From the NCBI GenBank assembly GCA_030950905.1, contig JAUZQQ010000023.1:1-34681 (forward strand): a stretch of DNA of 34,681 nucleotides, read 5' to 3'. The notes under the pieces were generated by a model, which saw nothing but the letters and a program-made list of their open reading frames with translations, did not search any database and was not told the DNA's origin. The DNA is from Mariprofundaceae bacterium. GTDB taxonomy: Bacteria > Pseudomonadota > Zetaproteobacteria > Mariprofundales > Mariprofundaceae. Positions 1-9,377 of the stretch are shown here, in pieces. How positions within the stretch are numbered: the stretch's first letter is position 1; each line of letters starts with the position of its first letter. Both the position numbers and the translations under genes were made by a program.

Positions 1-168
1 CTTGATTTTCGGAGCCAAATAGGGATCCATAATGTCCACTTCAGCGATACGGTACGGGGATTCCAAGCGTAAAATCGCGTTAAGAAAGCTCAATAAAATA
101 TCTGTGCTTTCAGCAGAACCAAATATGCGTTTAAAAGCAAAATCTGTTTTGGGGTTTAAAAATCGCAT
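1..168 (-). CDS. Rpn family recombination-promoting nuclease / PD-(D/E)XK nuclease family transposase, N-terminal fragment (runs off window)
   Basis: Manual minus-strand translation from ATG at 168: MRFLNPKTDFAFKRIFGSAESTDILLSFLNAILRLESPYRIAEVDIMDPYLAPKIK. The 'NPKTDFAFKxIFG...DILxSFLNAIL' opening is characteristic of the Rpn/PDDEXK_2 family. GAGG lies ~6 nt upstream of the ATG. Open to the window edge, hence absent from the ORF track. Confidence 0.85.
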   Translation of the reverse strand, partial: MRFLNPKTDFAFKRIFGSAESTDILLSFLNAILRLESPYRIAEVDIMDPYLAPKIK

Positions 169-273
169 GCGTGACCTCGTCGCTGGGAATGGATGGGGCA
201 ATCATAAACGGCTGGACGGTAGATGTCGCTGAATGACGGTAACGATTTAGTAAACTATCACCGTAACAATTCT

Positions 274-3200
274 CTATTTTGACTGTGGGGGTTTATTTCT
301 TGCTTTTATGGACTGCTTGCCAATAGCATCCAGTTTTCGATTTATCTCGGCCATGTTTCTATGCGTTGTTAAATCTAAATCCAATTTTCCGTTCATGATT
401 TTCACCAAAGGTTCTAACGTGTTTTCTAATACATCCGCGAGTCTGTCGGATGAGATATTGCCTGAGTTTTTAGCGTTTTGATCCTGTGTGTTGCCATCCA
501 TAGTATCAACCAGTTTATTGATAGCTTTGGCGATATAAGTCAATGCCTTATAGTTTTGTTTTCTGCTAACCATCGATTCTTGACTGTTTGTTTTATGCTC
601 TTCCACACGCGTTTTTTCGATACTATCGCGCCAAGCGTTGATGCTGCCAACCAGATCATTGAGTTGTAGAACAATCTTACTGCTGCTATCTGCATTATCG
701 CCGCCTAAGGCTTTGTTACGCATGAAATCAGCTTTAATTTGCTTCCAGCGTTGCTGTTGTGTCTCACTCATGCATGCTCTAATTTCGGCGAGCTTGAGCA
801 AGTTTGCTTCTGTGCCTGTGGTGAGTAACTGAGATTCTCCCTGATAATGATCATCAACCAGGTGAATCAACTCATCGTCGCTCATAATCGCAGAGATCTT
901 TTCTGCCATTTTATTCATGTTTCGGTAGGATCCCTGCAACTTGAATATTGGTTCGGTTCGGTATTTATCATCCTGTGAGCTGGCGGCTATATAGGCCTGA
1001 TTCACCTTCCATACTACGTCCTGAATAGTTTTCATCTTTTGCATGACAGCAACAATCTCTTTAATTTCTGCGCCGCTGTATTGATGCGACAGATCGCTTG
1101 TTGCGAGTGTTACGCCATTGGCCATACCGAGAAATTTATAGACATCATCCATGTCACGTGTCGCAAGTGGTGCGAGTACGGCGTTTGAAGTTAAGGCGTT
1201 TTCAATATAACTGAGCGCGAACACTTCTTCTTTGCCACTTAACACATCGCCCAAGTTGTAAATATCCGCCCGGTTGGCAAGCATATCGGGTACCTGAAAC
1301 GCTTCGCCTGATTCGGTATAAGGGTTGCCAGCCATGACGATGCAAAACTTTTTACCACGCATATCATAGGTTTTGGCACGTTTCTTCCAAACACCTTCAA
1401 TGCGACGTGTACCATCCGATAGCGAGATAAACTTTTGCAGAAATTCACTGTTGGTATGTTGAATATCATCAAGGTACAACATGACATTATTGCCCATTTC
1501 TAATGCCAAATTTAGTTTTTCTAACTCTTGTCGGGACGCGCTATTGCCAGCCTGCTCTGGGTCTACCGAGGTTACGGCATGACCAATCACGGGGCAATTT
1601 ATCTTCATGAAAATAAGCCCGAGTCGGTCAGCCACGTATTCCATTAACGTGGTTTTGCCGTAACCTGGTGGGGAGATCATTAATAATAGCCCCATTAAAT
1701 CAGTGCGTTTTTTATCGCCGACTGTGCCAATTTGTTTGGCTAAATTGTCTCCAATCAGGGGCAAATAGACATCATTGATGAGGCGATTTCTAACAAAAGA
1801 GGACAGTGGTTTTGCTTTAAACGCCTCAAGTCTCAACGCCGTCCTCTTGTTGAGGATAATCTGATGCCGCGTTTGTAGGTAATGCTCGTAAGCAGGTATG
1901 ACCTGTTCATGATGGTCTCTATTGTTATCTAAAAATTGGTCGAGTTGAATCGTTAGTTGACGGTTTTTAATCTTATCGTGCGTACCAAGCAGATCTTCGA
2001 TGTTTACTTGAACATCGCTCTCTCTATCCAAACGATCAATGCGTTGTTCTGCGTTTAATATGCCAATGGCTTCTGCGACAAAACTGGTGTATTGCGTTTT
2101 TTGTTGCGATTGTATAAACGCCTGCAACCAGCCCTCTGCCAGCGCCCAGCGTTTGCCAACCAGCCCCTTCATGTCATCCAATGATTTTTGATAATCACGC
2201 CAAATATTATGCGTTTTTAGGTGGGTGATGAATGCATCACATAGATGACGTGCATATTTGGTGCTTGCAAAGCAGACCCGATCTTGCCCCAGTTCGTCGG
2301 TCAAGTATTCACTGGCATTGATCAGCAGGCGTTTATCTTCGGGTAGTTGGTGCTGTGCCATAAAGCATGCCATATCGCTGGCAATGTCATCAGCAAGGGT
2401 TTTTTTTGCGTGGTTATCAGAAAAGATGTTTGCCATCTGTCCTGCGTTTTTTCCGCGGTGATGCCATAACTTTTGCAACTCACCATTTTGCACATTCGCC
2501 CAATAAACAGCCGCGAGGCCGCGAGCAGAGGGCGAGTACTTGAAGCTGCCAGCAGTTTCGTAGATCGCGACTATTTTTTGCAGGATTAAACTGGCATCAT
2601 GATCGTGGATGCCCTTTTCGTAGCGTTCCTTGTGACGTGGGGCAGCAAAGTCCACCACCAGTTTGAGCATTGTTTTAAAGTTTGTTGTGGCACTGCTTAA
2701 TGTCTGCCAATCAAGATTTTCTTGATTGCTTTCTGCCGCCTTTAGAACGCTGTATGCCAGATATTCGCCACGGTAAATCTGATCGCTTTCAGAAGGCGTT
2801 TCCATCGCCCAGTAGGCACGCATCTTATTGAGTTCTGCATGATCAAGGGGTTCAAAATAGTCAGTGCCCGTCAGACGAACAAACAATGTATCACCCTTGG
2901 CCAAAATCGTTACATCCAACGCTTGCGTATTGACCGAAAACTTATGCCGTGGGCCAAGTTTGATAACTTGACCCCCTTCTTCATACAGATCCTTTTTATC
3001 GCGCAATGCGCGAATGGACTGCTCCCTAATGGCTTTTAATTGGGTATCCAAGTCTTCGGCTTTTACGCTATCATTCAATGCTTTTAATTTACGGATGATC
3101 TCGCCAATTTTTCTGACCAGGTTGTCGGCACTGTAAAAGGTGTTTAATTCATCCTGGGTAGAGAATCGTTTTACCCGGCGTTGCACGCTTTGCAATAGGC

Positions 3201-5547
3201 GTTCAGCCGCATCGTTCAGCGATTGTGCCTTGCGTTGCTGTGCGTCAATTAAATGTTGCTTGTGTTCCTCAAAGGTTTCAAATATTTCTTCACGTTTTTT
3301 AATAATATCAGCAATGAAATCATCATGATCGCCAAATTGACCTTCAAGTTCTTCTAGTTGTACCAGAAGCCTAGAGAACTGTTCGTCACTTTTAGCTGGC
3401 GTGGTCGACATGGCAAGCGCGTTGTGAATACTCTGGTTGAGCAATTTAAGTCGTGCTGCGAATTGCGCCGTGGCTTCGGCACTGCCCATGGTGTTGCGTT
3501 GATGTTCAAGTTCGGCTTTTTGCTGATTGAGGCGGCCATAGAGCTCAGAAACGCTATCGACAATTTTAGTTTGTACGCTTGCATCATCCACTTTTAGGGT
3601 GGCCATCATCTCAGCAATGAGATCCAGTGATCGTGCCAGTTTCTGAAGTGCTTCAACATAGGGTTTTAGTTCAGCATTCGTTTTGCATTTAACACGTTCG
3701 GCAGCAACGGTATTTAGCACCTTGTAGTAGCTGATTAAAGCACCTTCAGAGCCAAGAAACGCCACTGTTTGCTGATTTAAATCAAGCTCAACCGCTGCAA
3801 TACCGTGATCCAACCGCTGTATCTTGTCGGTATCGATATAACGGTACGATTTAATCGTCATCAGGTGACCACGGTGTTGTCTTATGCTGAATAAACCATC
3901 AATAAATTCTTGGGGGTTATGCCAGCTACCCAATTGGATATGGCGAATGATTTCACGTTGTTTCGCACAAGCTTCAAGCAATGCCTTGGTGGATTGCGCA
4001 CGGATACTCTCTACTTTCTCGTATTCATCGATCACCAATTCTGCGGTATGGGTAATTTCACGCAGTAGTTTAGCCATGGATGCCATCTCAGGAGAATCTA
4101 ACCAGTAATAGCTATCGAACACCTTACTACAGGATTGATTGAGTCTGTTGTAGTGAGTAGCTGATACATCCTCTAAGCGCATGCTTTTGCTTATACTGTA
4201 TAATTCAGAAATACCCCGAACCAGTTCGGCGTTACCGATTTTTCCAAAAAAACTCTTTGATGCAGGTCGTGTACTGGCATAATCTTCGCTGCAATAGGGC
4301 GTTTGCCAGATTTGCAATGGATGCACCCGGTTGGGTTCGGCATCCGCATAAAAAATAATCATCCGCCCATCTTCATAAAAGCCATAACCGTGACCTTTTA
4401 ATGGATTTTGCAGTGATTTTTCAATCAAATTGTAGCCATACAGCACAACCACATTATATTCAGGTTGGTAAAAGACATACAAGACATCCTCACCATTGGG
4501 CGAGCGTATGGAGCGTTTGTAGACCAAGTTTTCAAGCTTATCATTGAATGTTTTGGTTTCACCTGTGGTTAAACAATAGCCACCTGGGAAAATAATACCG
4601 TGATCTTCAGGCAATTGTATGCAGGCATGGCCAATCGCATCAATGCGTTGTACCTGCTGATTGTTTCGATTAAAAACCAAGTAGCGGTAGTTGTCTTCTC
4701 TGTAAGGTTTTATTTTTAATAAGATTAGCTGGTTAAGGTTCGCGTAGTAGAATGCAGCATCATCAAGGGACTGATTTTTATCTTCCACTGGCTCAGAATA
4801 GATACCGAGTCCAACATTGGTATTATCTTCTACCTTGATCGTAATATCGCCACGCGATGCATCAATAAACAGGGTATCCAAAATATTGATGTGCGGATTT
4901 CGCCCTTCAACAACATCGTCGCGGTGGCATTCAACCCATTCAAAATCGTAGCTGGCGGGCAACTGGATGTCGCGTTCGCCACGGTTATCAATATACACAA
5001 CCTGTTGACCATCGGCCGAGACTTCCCAGCGAAAGACACGAACATCGCTGAGTTTTTCGCCGATCTGAAATGATGCAAGCAACTGATTGTTCTTGAACAG
5101 CAACTGGGACAATACTGTATCTTTATAATAGGCATAAAGTTCTTGAAAATCGGTTTGAAAGCGGCGATCAGCCAAGAATGCGTCTTGAACACCCACTGAT
5201 CTTAAATCGTATTCACCTTCATTTTCAACCAGCGTGTAGAGCGAAAGAACATCTTCGATACGTGTTTCTCTTCTCAGCCCAATATGAACATTATAACCAA
5301 AAAGCACATAATCACCGACCAAGACCAGATCTTTTGCCTGACAGTTGTTTTCGGTTCTTAATCGCATGCGGCCGAGTACTTTCATCTCGGTGCTACCAAA
5401 CTCTTGCTGACGTTGCTTGTTTATATTGCTGATGAATGTTTCAAGTGAATGCTGTTGTTTGCTTAAACGCTGGCGTATAACCTCATAAGCACCACCCTCG
5501 GCAACCGCTTGTTCAGCTACCGTTGTGTTTTTAGTTTGCTCGCTCAC
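274..5547 (-). CDS. Giant AAA ATPase of the DUF3686 / 'DNA repair ATPase' type (1757 aa, coiled-coil rich)
   Basis: Long ORF. Walker A 'MISPPGYGKTTLMEYVADRLG', Walker B-like 'NVMLYLDDIQH', sensor-like 'FCIVMAGNPYTESGEAFQVPDMLANRAD'. Long charged helical segments. Directly downstream of flotillin and YqiJ-like genes. Confidence 0.85.
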   Translation of the reverse strand: MSEQTKNTTVAEQAVAEGGAYEVIRQRLSKQQHSLETFISNINKQRQQEFGSTEMKVLGRMRLRTENNCQAKDLVLVGDYVLFGYNVHIGLRRETRIEDVLSLYTLVENEGEYDLRSVGVQDAFLADRRFQTDFQELYAYYKDTVLSQLLFKNNQLLASFQIGEKLSDVRVFRWEVSADGQQVVYIDNRGERDIQLPASYDFEWVECHRDDVVEGRNPHINILDTLFIDASRGDITIKVEDNTNVGLGIYSEPVEDKNQSLDDAAFYYANLNQLILLKIKPYREDNYRYLVFNRNNQQVQRIDAIGHACIQLPEDHGIIFPGGYCLTTGETKTFNDKLENLVYKRSIRSPNGEDVLYVFYQPEYNVVVLYGYNLIEKSLQNPLKGHGYGFYEDGRMIIFYADAEPNRVHPLQIWQTPYCSEDYASTRPASKSFFGKIGNAELVRGISELYSISKSMRLEDVSATHYNRLNQSCSKVFDSYYWLDSPEMASMAKLLREITHTAELVIDEYEKVESIRAQSTKALLEACAKQREIIRHIQLGSWHNPQEFIDGLFSIRQHRGHLMTIKSYRYIDTDKIQRLDHGIAAVELDLNQQTVAFLGSEGALISYYKVLNTVAAERVKCKTNAELKPYVEALQKLARSLDLIAEMMATLKVDDASVQTKIVDSVSELYGRLNQQKAELEHQRNTMGSAEATAQFAARLKLLNQSIHNALAMSTTPAKSDEQFSRLLVQLEELEGQFGDHDDFIADIIKKREEIFETFEEHKQHLIDAQQRKAQSLNDAAERLLQSVQRRVKRFSTQDELNTFYSADNLVRKIGEIIRKLKALNDSVKAEDLDTQLKAIREQSIRALRDKKDLYEEGGQVIKLGPRHKFSVNTQALDVTILAKGDTLFVRLTGTDYFEPLDHAELNKMRAYWAMETPSESDQIYRGEYLAYSVLKAAESNQENLDWQTLSSATTNFKTMLKLVVDFAAPRHKERYEKGIHDHDASLILQKIVAIYETAGSFKYSPSARGLAAVYWANVQNGELQKLWHHRGKNAGQMANIFSDNHAKKTLADDIASDMACFMAQHQLPEDKRLLINASEYLTDELGQDRVCFASTKYARHLCDAFITHLKTHNIWRDYQKSLDDMKGLVGKRWALAEGWLQAFIQSQQKTQYTSFVAEAIGILNAEQRIDRLDRESDVQVNIEDLLGTHDKIKNRQLTIQLDQFLDNNRDHHEQVIPAYEHYLQTRHQIILNKRTALRLEAFKAKPLSSFVRNRLINDVYLPLIGDNLAKQIGTVGDKKRTDLMGLLLMISPPGYGKTTLMEYVADRLGLIFMKINCPVIGHAVTSVDPEQAGNSASRQELEKLNLALEMGNNVMLYLDDIQHTNSEFLQKFISLSDGTRRIEGVWKKRAKTYDMRGKKFCIVMAGNPYTESGEAFQVPDMLANRADIYNLGDVLSGKEEVFALSYIENALTSNAVLAPLATRDMDDVYKFLGMANGVTLATSDLSHQYSGAEIKEIVAVMQKMKTIQDVVWKVNQAYIAASSQDDKYRTEPIFKLQGSYRNMNKMAEKISAIMSDDELIHLVDDHYQGESQLLTTGTEANLLKLAEIRACMSETQQQRWKQIKADFMRNKALGGDNADSSSKIVLQLNDLVGSINAWRDSIEKTRVEEHKTNSQESMVSRKQNYKALTYIAKAINKLVDTMDGNTQDQNAKNSGNISSDRLADVLENTLEPLVKIMNGKLDLDLTTHRNMAEINRKLDAIGKQSIKARNKPPQSK

Positions 5548-5574
5548 GTGTATTCCCCGCCGTTATTAAGTCAC

Positions 5575-7569
5575 TTAGGAAGTCTTTGAATTGCCCTTCG
5601 TATGATGATTATCTGATTTAGAAACAGCTTTAGGTATAATGCTGCTACCGCCCAGCAGCTTTTCCATCAGCGCTTGAACGATGGGGCTTTTTTCGATGAA
5701 ACCGTTCACCGCGTTGCCAGCACCCATACCCTTGGCCAGTTTGTCAAAATAATCACCCTGACCACCAACAATATCAATGTTTGCTTTTTGAAGTGCCGCA
5801 GCCAGTACACTTGCCTGATCACCCGCGATATCTTTATTGGCTGCGATGGATGCCATGATTTCTTGCAAATGCGCTTCAAGATTCAAACGAAACTCTTCGA
5901 ATTCCCGGGATTCTTTGTTCATGTTGTTCATGGCCGCAAACTTCTCAATCAAAGCATCGGCTTCAGCCTTGCCTTTTTCACGCAGGACTTCAGCTTTACT
6001 TATGCCAATCTCTTTGTTGGCAACGGCTTCGGCTTTGCCCATTTCCTCATTGCCGCGTGCCTCTGCGGATAATTTTTCTTCCAATACGCGGGCTTCCGCC
6101 AATCCCTCTTTTTCAGTGGCTATGACTTTGGCTTCTTGAATATGGGCTTCGGCGATGCCTTCTTTCTCTTTGGCATCCGCTTTCGCTTCCATGACGCGCG
6201 CTTCGGCTAGCCCAGAAGCGGCGGCGCTTGCCTGTGTACCCTCGGCTAATTTTTTGTCAGCTTCTGCTTTTTTCGATGCTGCTTCTAATTCAGCCTGTGC
6301 CATCACATTGATTTCGCGAGCTTTGTGTACCGCTTTCTTTTCGTCTGCCTCTGCGCGCATCACGGTGTGTACCAACGCTTCCTCAGCCGATGCCTCTGCT
6401 CCGAGAATAAGAATCTGCTTTAAGCGGTCGGCTTCAGAAATTTCATGTACTTCTTTGATTCGCTCTTCTTCTTCCGCGACTTTCTTTTCAACGGAGATCC
6501 TTTCACTGATGGTTTGTGCAATGATTTTCTTTTCTTCTTCCAGTGCCTTGTCTTTTTCGATAACGGCCAATTCAACTTCGCGCTGGCGGTTTACTTGTTC
6601 CATCTTTTGCGCACGAATAACCTTTTCTTTTTCAATCACGATGGCACGTTCGCGGTTTTGTGCTGCCACTTCAACCTGACGCAGTTTCACTTGGGTGCGT
6701 ATTTCGAGTTGTTCATCAGTATCAATTTTTGCTTGCCCAGCTTTAAGCCGCTCTTCTTCTTGAACTTTTTTGGTCTCTGCTGCTTCCCGTGCTTGCACGG
6801 TTTGTATCTCACGTTTTTGCTTCGATTCAGCATCGGTTTGTTGCCGTTCTAAAGCCAGCATGGCTTCGCGTGTTTCTACATTCTTTTTGGTAATGGCAAG
6901 CGATTCATCTTTTTCCAGTCGATTGGTTTGGATGTTTTGAATGGCAGTGATTTCTGTTATTCGGCGAATGCCTTCAGAATCAAGAATATTATTTGGGTCA
7001 AGTTTTGATTTTGGTGTTTGTTCCAGATAATCAATGGCGACATCTTCTAGTATATAACCATTGAGATCATCACCAATCACTTCGATTATTTTTTCTCTGA
7101 ACTTGATTCTGTTTTCAAACAGATCAAGAAAGATCATATTCTTACCGACGGTCTTTAACGCCTCGGAAAATTTGGCACCAAACAATTCGTTCACGGCCTC
7201 TTTATCACATGCCCGATCCACACCAATCGACTTCGCGACGCGAAGCACATCGTCTCTCGTTTCATTGACCCTTAAATAAAATGCCACGGTAATATCTGCG
7301 CGAAGATTATCCTTACAAATCAACCCATCATTTGATTTCCGCTCTATCTCCAGCGTAATAAGTGAAATCTGCATCACTTCCATCTTATGAACGACCGGCA
7401 AGACCAAACCCCCAGTAAAATGCACCTTGGGTTTGGATGACATATCGTTGACAATTAACGCATAACCTTGGGGTACTTTTTTATAAAAGGCACTGAACAA
7501 CATCACAACCCCAACGATTGTGGTTAAGATGATGCCGCCATACATTAATATCGGTAATAGTATTTCCAT
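5575..7569 (-). CDS. Flotillin-like SPFH/Band-7 protein (YqiK-like)
   Basis: N-terminal TM segment, SPFH-like region (VPQGYALIVNDMSSKPKVHFTGGLVLPVVHKMEVMQISLITLEIERKSNDGL), then a long EA-rich coiled coil (AEARVMEAKADAKEKEGIAEA...) and C-terminal tail, typical of flotillins. Confidence 0.9.
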   Translation of the reverse strand: MEILLPILMYGGIILTTIVGVVMLFSAFYKKVPQGYALIVNDMSSKPKVHFTGGLVLPVVHKMEVMQISLITLEIERKSNDGLICKDNLRADITVAFYLRVNETRDDVLRVAKSIGVDRACDKEAVNELFGAKFSEALKTVGKNMIFLDLFENRIKFREKIIEVIGDDLNGYILEDVAIDYLEQTPKSKLDPNNILDSEGIRRITEITAIQNIQTNRLEKDESLAITKKNVETREAMLALERQQTDAESKQKREIQTVQAREAAETKKVQEEERLKAGQAKIDTDEQLEIRTQVKLRQVEVAAQNRERAIVIEKEKVIRAQKMEQVNRQREVELAVIEKDKALEEEKKIIAQTISERISVEKKVAEEEERIKEVHEISEADRLKQILILGAEASAEEALVHTVMRAEADEKKAVHKAREINVMAQAELEAASKKAEADKKLAEGTQASAAASGLAEARVMEAKADAKEKEGIAEAHIQEAKVIATEKEGLAEARVLEEKLSAEARGNEEMGKAEAVANKEIGISKAEVLREKGKAEADALIEKFAAMNNMNKESREFEEFRLNLEAHLQEIMASIAANKDIAGDQASVLAAALQKANIDIVGGQGDYFDKLAKGMGAGNAVNGFIEKSPIVQALMEKLLGGSSIIPKAVSKSDNHHTKGNSKTS

Positions 7570-7590
7570 TGCTAAGCTCCTATCTAATCT

Positions 7591-7610
7591 AACCTGAATT
7601 ATTCAGGCTA
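7591..7610. repeat. Copy 1 of the CCTGAATTATTCAGG palindrome (core 7593-7607), overlapping the TGA stop of the YqiJ-like gene
   Basis: CCTGAAT-T-ATTCAGG. The minus-strand stop codon occupies 7603-7605 inside the palindrome. Confidence 0.85.
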
Positions 7611-8262
7611 ACTTCTGTTTAAATGCTTCTTCGCTGACGACATAAAAAAAATCACTGGTTTTCTCATGTTCGATCAACACCACATTATCGCCGTTGCTAA
7701 ACGTATCACTTCCCGTTGAGCGTACTTTTATAATCAAAGTCGCGCCTTCATTCTGGCACGCTACTTCACCAAATTCAGTGTCCACCCGACTGCTTCTAAC
7801 GCGGCAGGTCGATCCTAAAAGCGAGGTTGCTTTTGGTTCTTGATTGACTTTTCGAAAGAATCCGCGAAGGGGTTTAATCATGCTTGCGGTGAGTAGAATG
7901 GATACCATAAAGCTGGCAATCGCCACACCAGCATTGATTGCGGTTTGTACCAACGAAACAAATTGTGGCAGTGTTGGAATAAACAGGGTGAGAAAATAGC
8001 AGATGATCCATGCATTAAGCAACAACAGGCTAATCACGATGGTGATCGGAACACCCGTTAAACCCAACGTGGCCATGAAGCCAGCAACGCCACCCAACGC
8101 GCTAACGCTGCCATCCATGTCCAGATCGACATCTGCGTCAAAGGCATCAATATCAAGCGTTCCAAAAAAAGCCAACAGCCAGTAGCCGACCACAACAACC
8201 AGAGACGTTGTATAAATAGCCGTTGGAAAACTGCTTATGTTGATTAAAAAATTATCCATCAC
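7603..8262 (-). CDS. YqiJ/NfeD-like membrane protein with C-terminal OB-fold domain
   Basis: Multiple hydrophobic segments followed by a beta-rich C-terminal domain (ATSLLGSTCRVRSSRVDTEFGEVACQNEGATLIIKV...GDNVVLIEH). Immediately upstream of flotillin, matching yqiJ-yqiK synteny. Confidence 0.8.
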   Translation of the reverse strand: MMDNFLINISSFPTAIYTTSLVVVVGYWLLAFFGTLDIDAFDADVDLDMDGSVSALGGVAGFMATLGLTGVPITIVISLLLLNAWIICYFLTLFIPTLPQFVSLVQTAINAGVAIASFMVSILLTASMIKPLRGFFRKVNQEPKATSLLGSTCRVRSSRVDTEFGEVACQNEGATLIIKVRSTGSDTFSNGDNVVLIEHEKTSDFFYVVSEEAFKQKLA

Positions 8263-8301
8263 GCATGCTCCAACTGTTTTCTAGGCGTTTTTCAGGCTTC
8301 C

Positions 8302-8337
8302 CCAATGTAGCAGCGAATAAATGAGCTGCTACATTGG
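8302..8337. repeat. 13-bp perfect inverted repeat / hairpin between the SPOR gene and the YqiJ-like gene
   Basis: CCAATGTAGCAGC (8302-8314) - GAATAAATGA - GCTGCTACATTGG (8325-8337). No strong T-tract on the minus strand. Confidence 0.8.
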
Positions 8338-8348
8338 CAAGCAATATT

Positions 8349-9260
8349 CTATTTGTTCTTGATCACCAGCCCTGCAACCCCCATTTTTTTCTTCAAGGAG
8401 GCTTGCGCTTTTTTAGCTGATGCGCTTGAATGGTAAGGGCCAATCATCACACGAAAGACGGGTTTGCCTTTGACATCGGCTTTTCTTACATGAACGCTGT
8501 AACCCTGTTTGCGTAGCTGGCCGCGCATTTTTGTGGTGGCTTCATTGCTTTTAAATGAACCCATTTGCACCATAAACGTAGCCGTGCTTTGGCTTGTCTT
8601 TTTTGCTGGTTTTGAAGTTTTTACTTCTTTTGCTTTGGATCTTTTTGGCGCAGGTATTTTGCCGCTTTTAAAGCCCGGTGGTATGTAGCGAGCTGGCAAT
8701 GTTTTGCTTTTTGCTGTGCTTTTGTGTCTTTCTTTTTTAACCGATGGTGTGAGTACTTGATTGGCAGCCAATGGTTTGTTGCTCATTCCTGCTGCAGCTT
8801 TTGGCGTACTTTTGTGTTCTTTATCACGGGCCTTGTTTTTATTTGGCATGGCTGCAATAGCCGTTACCGTGGGGCTTGCAAGGGCAGCCAATTTTTTGGG
8901 GTCTGCTTGCAGTGGTTCTGGTTGGACTTTTTGCTTGGGTAGGTCATTGTAAAAGTTCAACGCACCAACATCAGTATTGGCAGCGTCCTTGTCTTGCGCC
9001 GCAGTAGCCACCTGCGTTTGATGTTTTGCCTCGGCTTCGTCCATGGATTTTTTCAATGCGACTTGTTCGCTTTTTAATGCATCAAGCGAGGCCTGCAACG
9101 ATGCCAACGATTGATCTTTTTTATTCAACTGTTCTTGTAAACGTGTCAATTCTTCCGTGTTGTCTACAGCTTCGCCTTTGCCTGGGCTAATTGAATAACC
9201 AATGGCAAAAACCACCACCAAACACACAGTAAAAATCAAGGGTTTTAAAATTTTCATCAT
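8349..9260 (-). CDS. SPOR-domain membrane protein
   Basis: N-terminal TM (ILKPLIFTVCLVVVFAIGYSI), low-complexity linker, C-terminal SPOR domain (FMVQMGSFKSNEATTKMRGQLRKQGYSVHVRK...FRVMIGPYHSSASAKKAQASLKKK). The start is set at MMKIL (9260), preceded by AAGGAGGTCGT; the ORF-track start at 9332 is less likely. Confidence 0.88.
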   Translation of the reverse strand: MMKILKPLIFTVCLVVVFAIGYSISPGKGEAVDNTEELTRLQEQLNKKDQSLASLQASLDALKSEQVALKKSMDEAEAKHQTQVATAAQDKDAANTDVGALNFYNDLPKQKVQPEPLQADPKKLAALASPTVTAIAAMPNKNKARDKEHKSTPKAAAGMSNKPLAANQVLTPSVKKERHKSTAKSKTLPARYIPPGFKSGKIPAPKRSKAKEVKTSKPAKKTSQSTATFMVQMGSFKSNEATTKMRGQLRKQGYSVHVRKADVKGKPVFRVMIGPYHSSASAKKAQASLKKKMGVAGLVIKNK

Positions 9261-9377
9261 ACGACCTCCTTCGCCCCGCCTTCTTTTCGTTCGTTTTGCT
9301 TGTGCGTTTTCAGCTTGGGCAAAATCATACATATATTTTTCCTAGTCCTTGTAAAAAAAGTAAAAAAAATAATAGTC

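Noticed and set aside
32-232. 66-aa plus-strand ORF at the left edge
   Set aside because: Antisense to the Rpn-family N-terminus on the minus strand; no recognisable domain or good RBS.
198-275. ACGGTAAC.../...ACCGTAAC near-repeats between the ATPase stop and the Rpn start
   Set aside because: Only 5-7 bp partial matches with mixed orientation; no convincing structure.
4830-5192. 120-aa minus ORF and other short ORFs inside the giant ATPase gene
   Set aside because: Alternative-frame shadows of a well-supported long CDS; no coherent protein features.
5674-6852. Several Ser/Phe/Ala-rich plus-strand ORFs (132, 100, 174, 135 aa) opposite the flotillin gene
   Set aside because: Antisense of an EA-rich coiled-coil coding sequence naturally yields Ser/Ala/Phe-rich open frames; compositional artefact.
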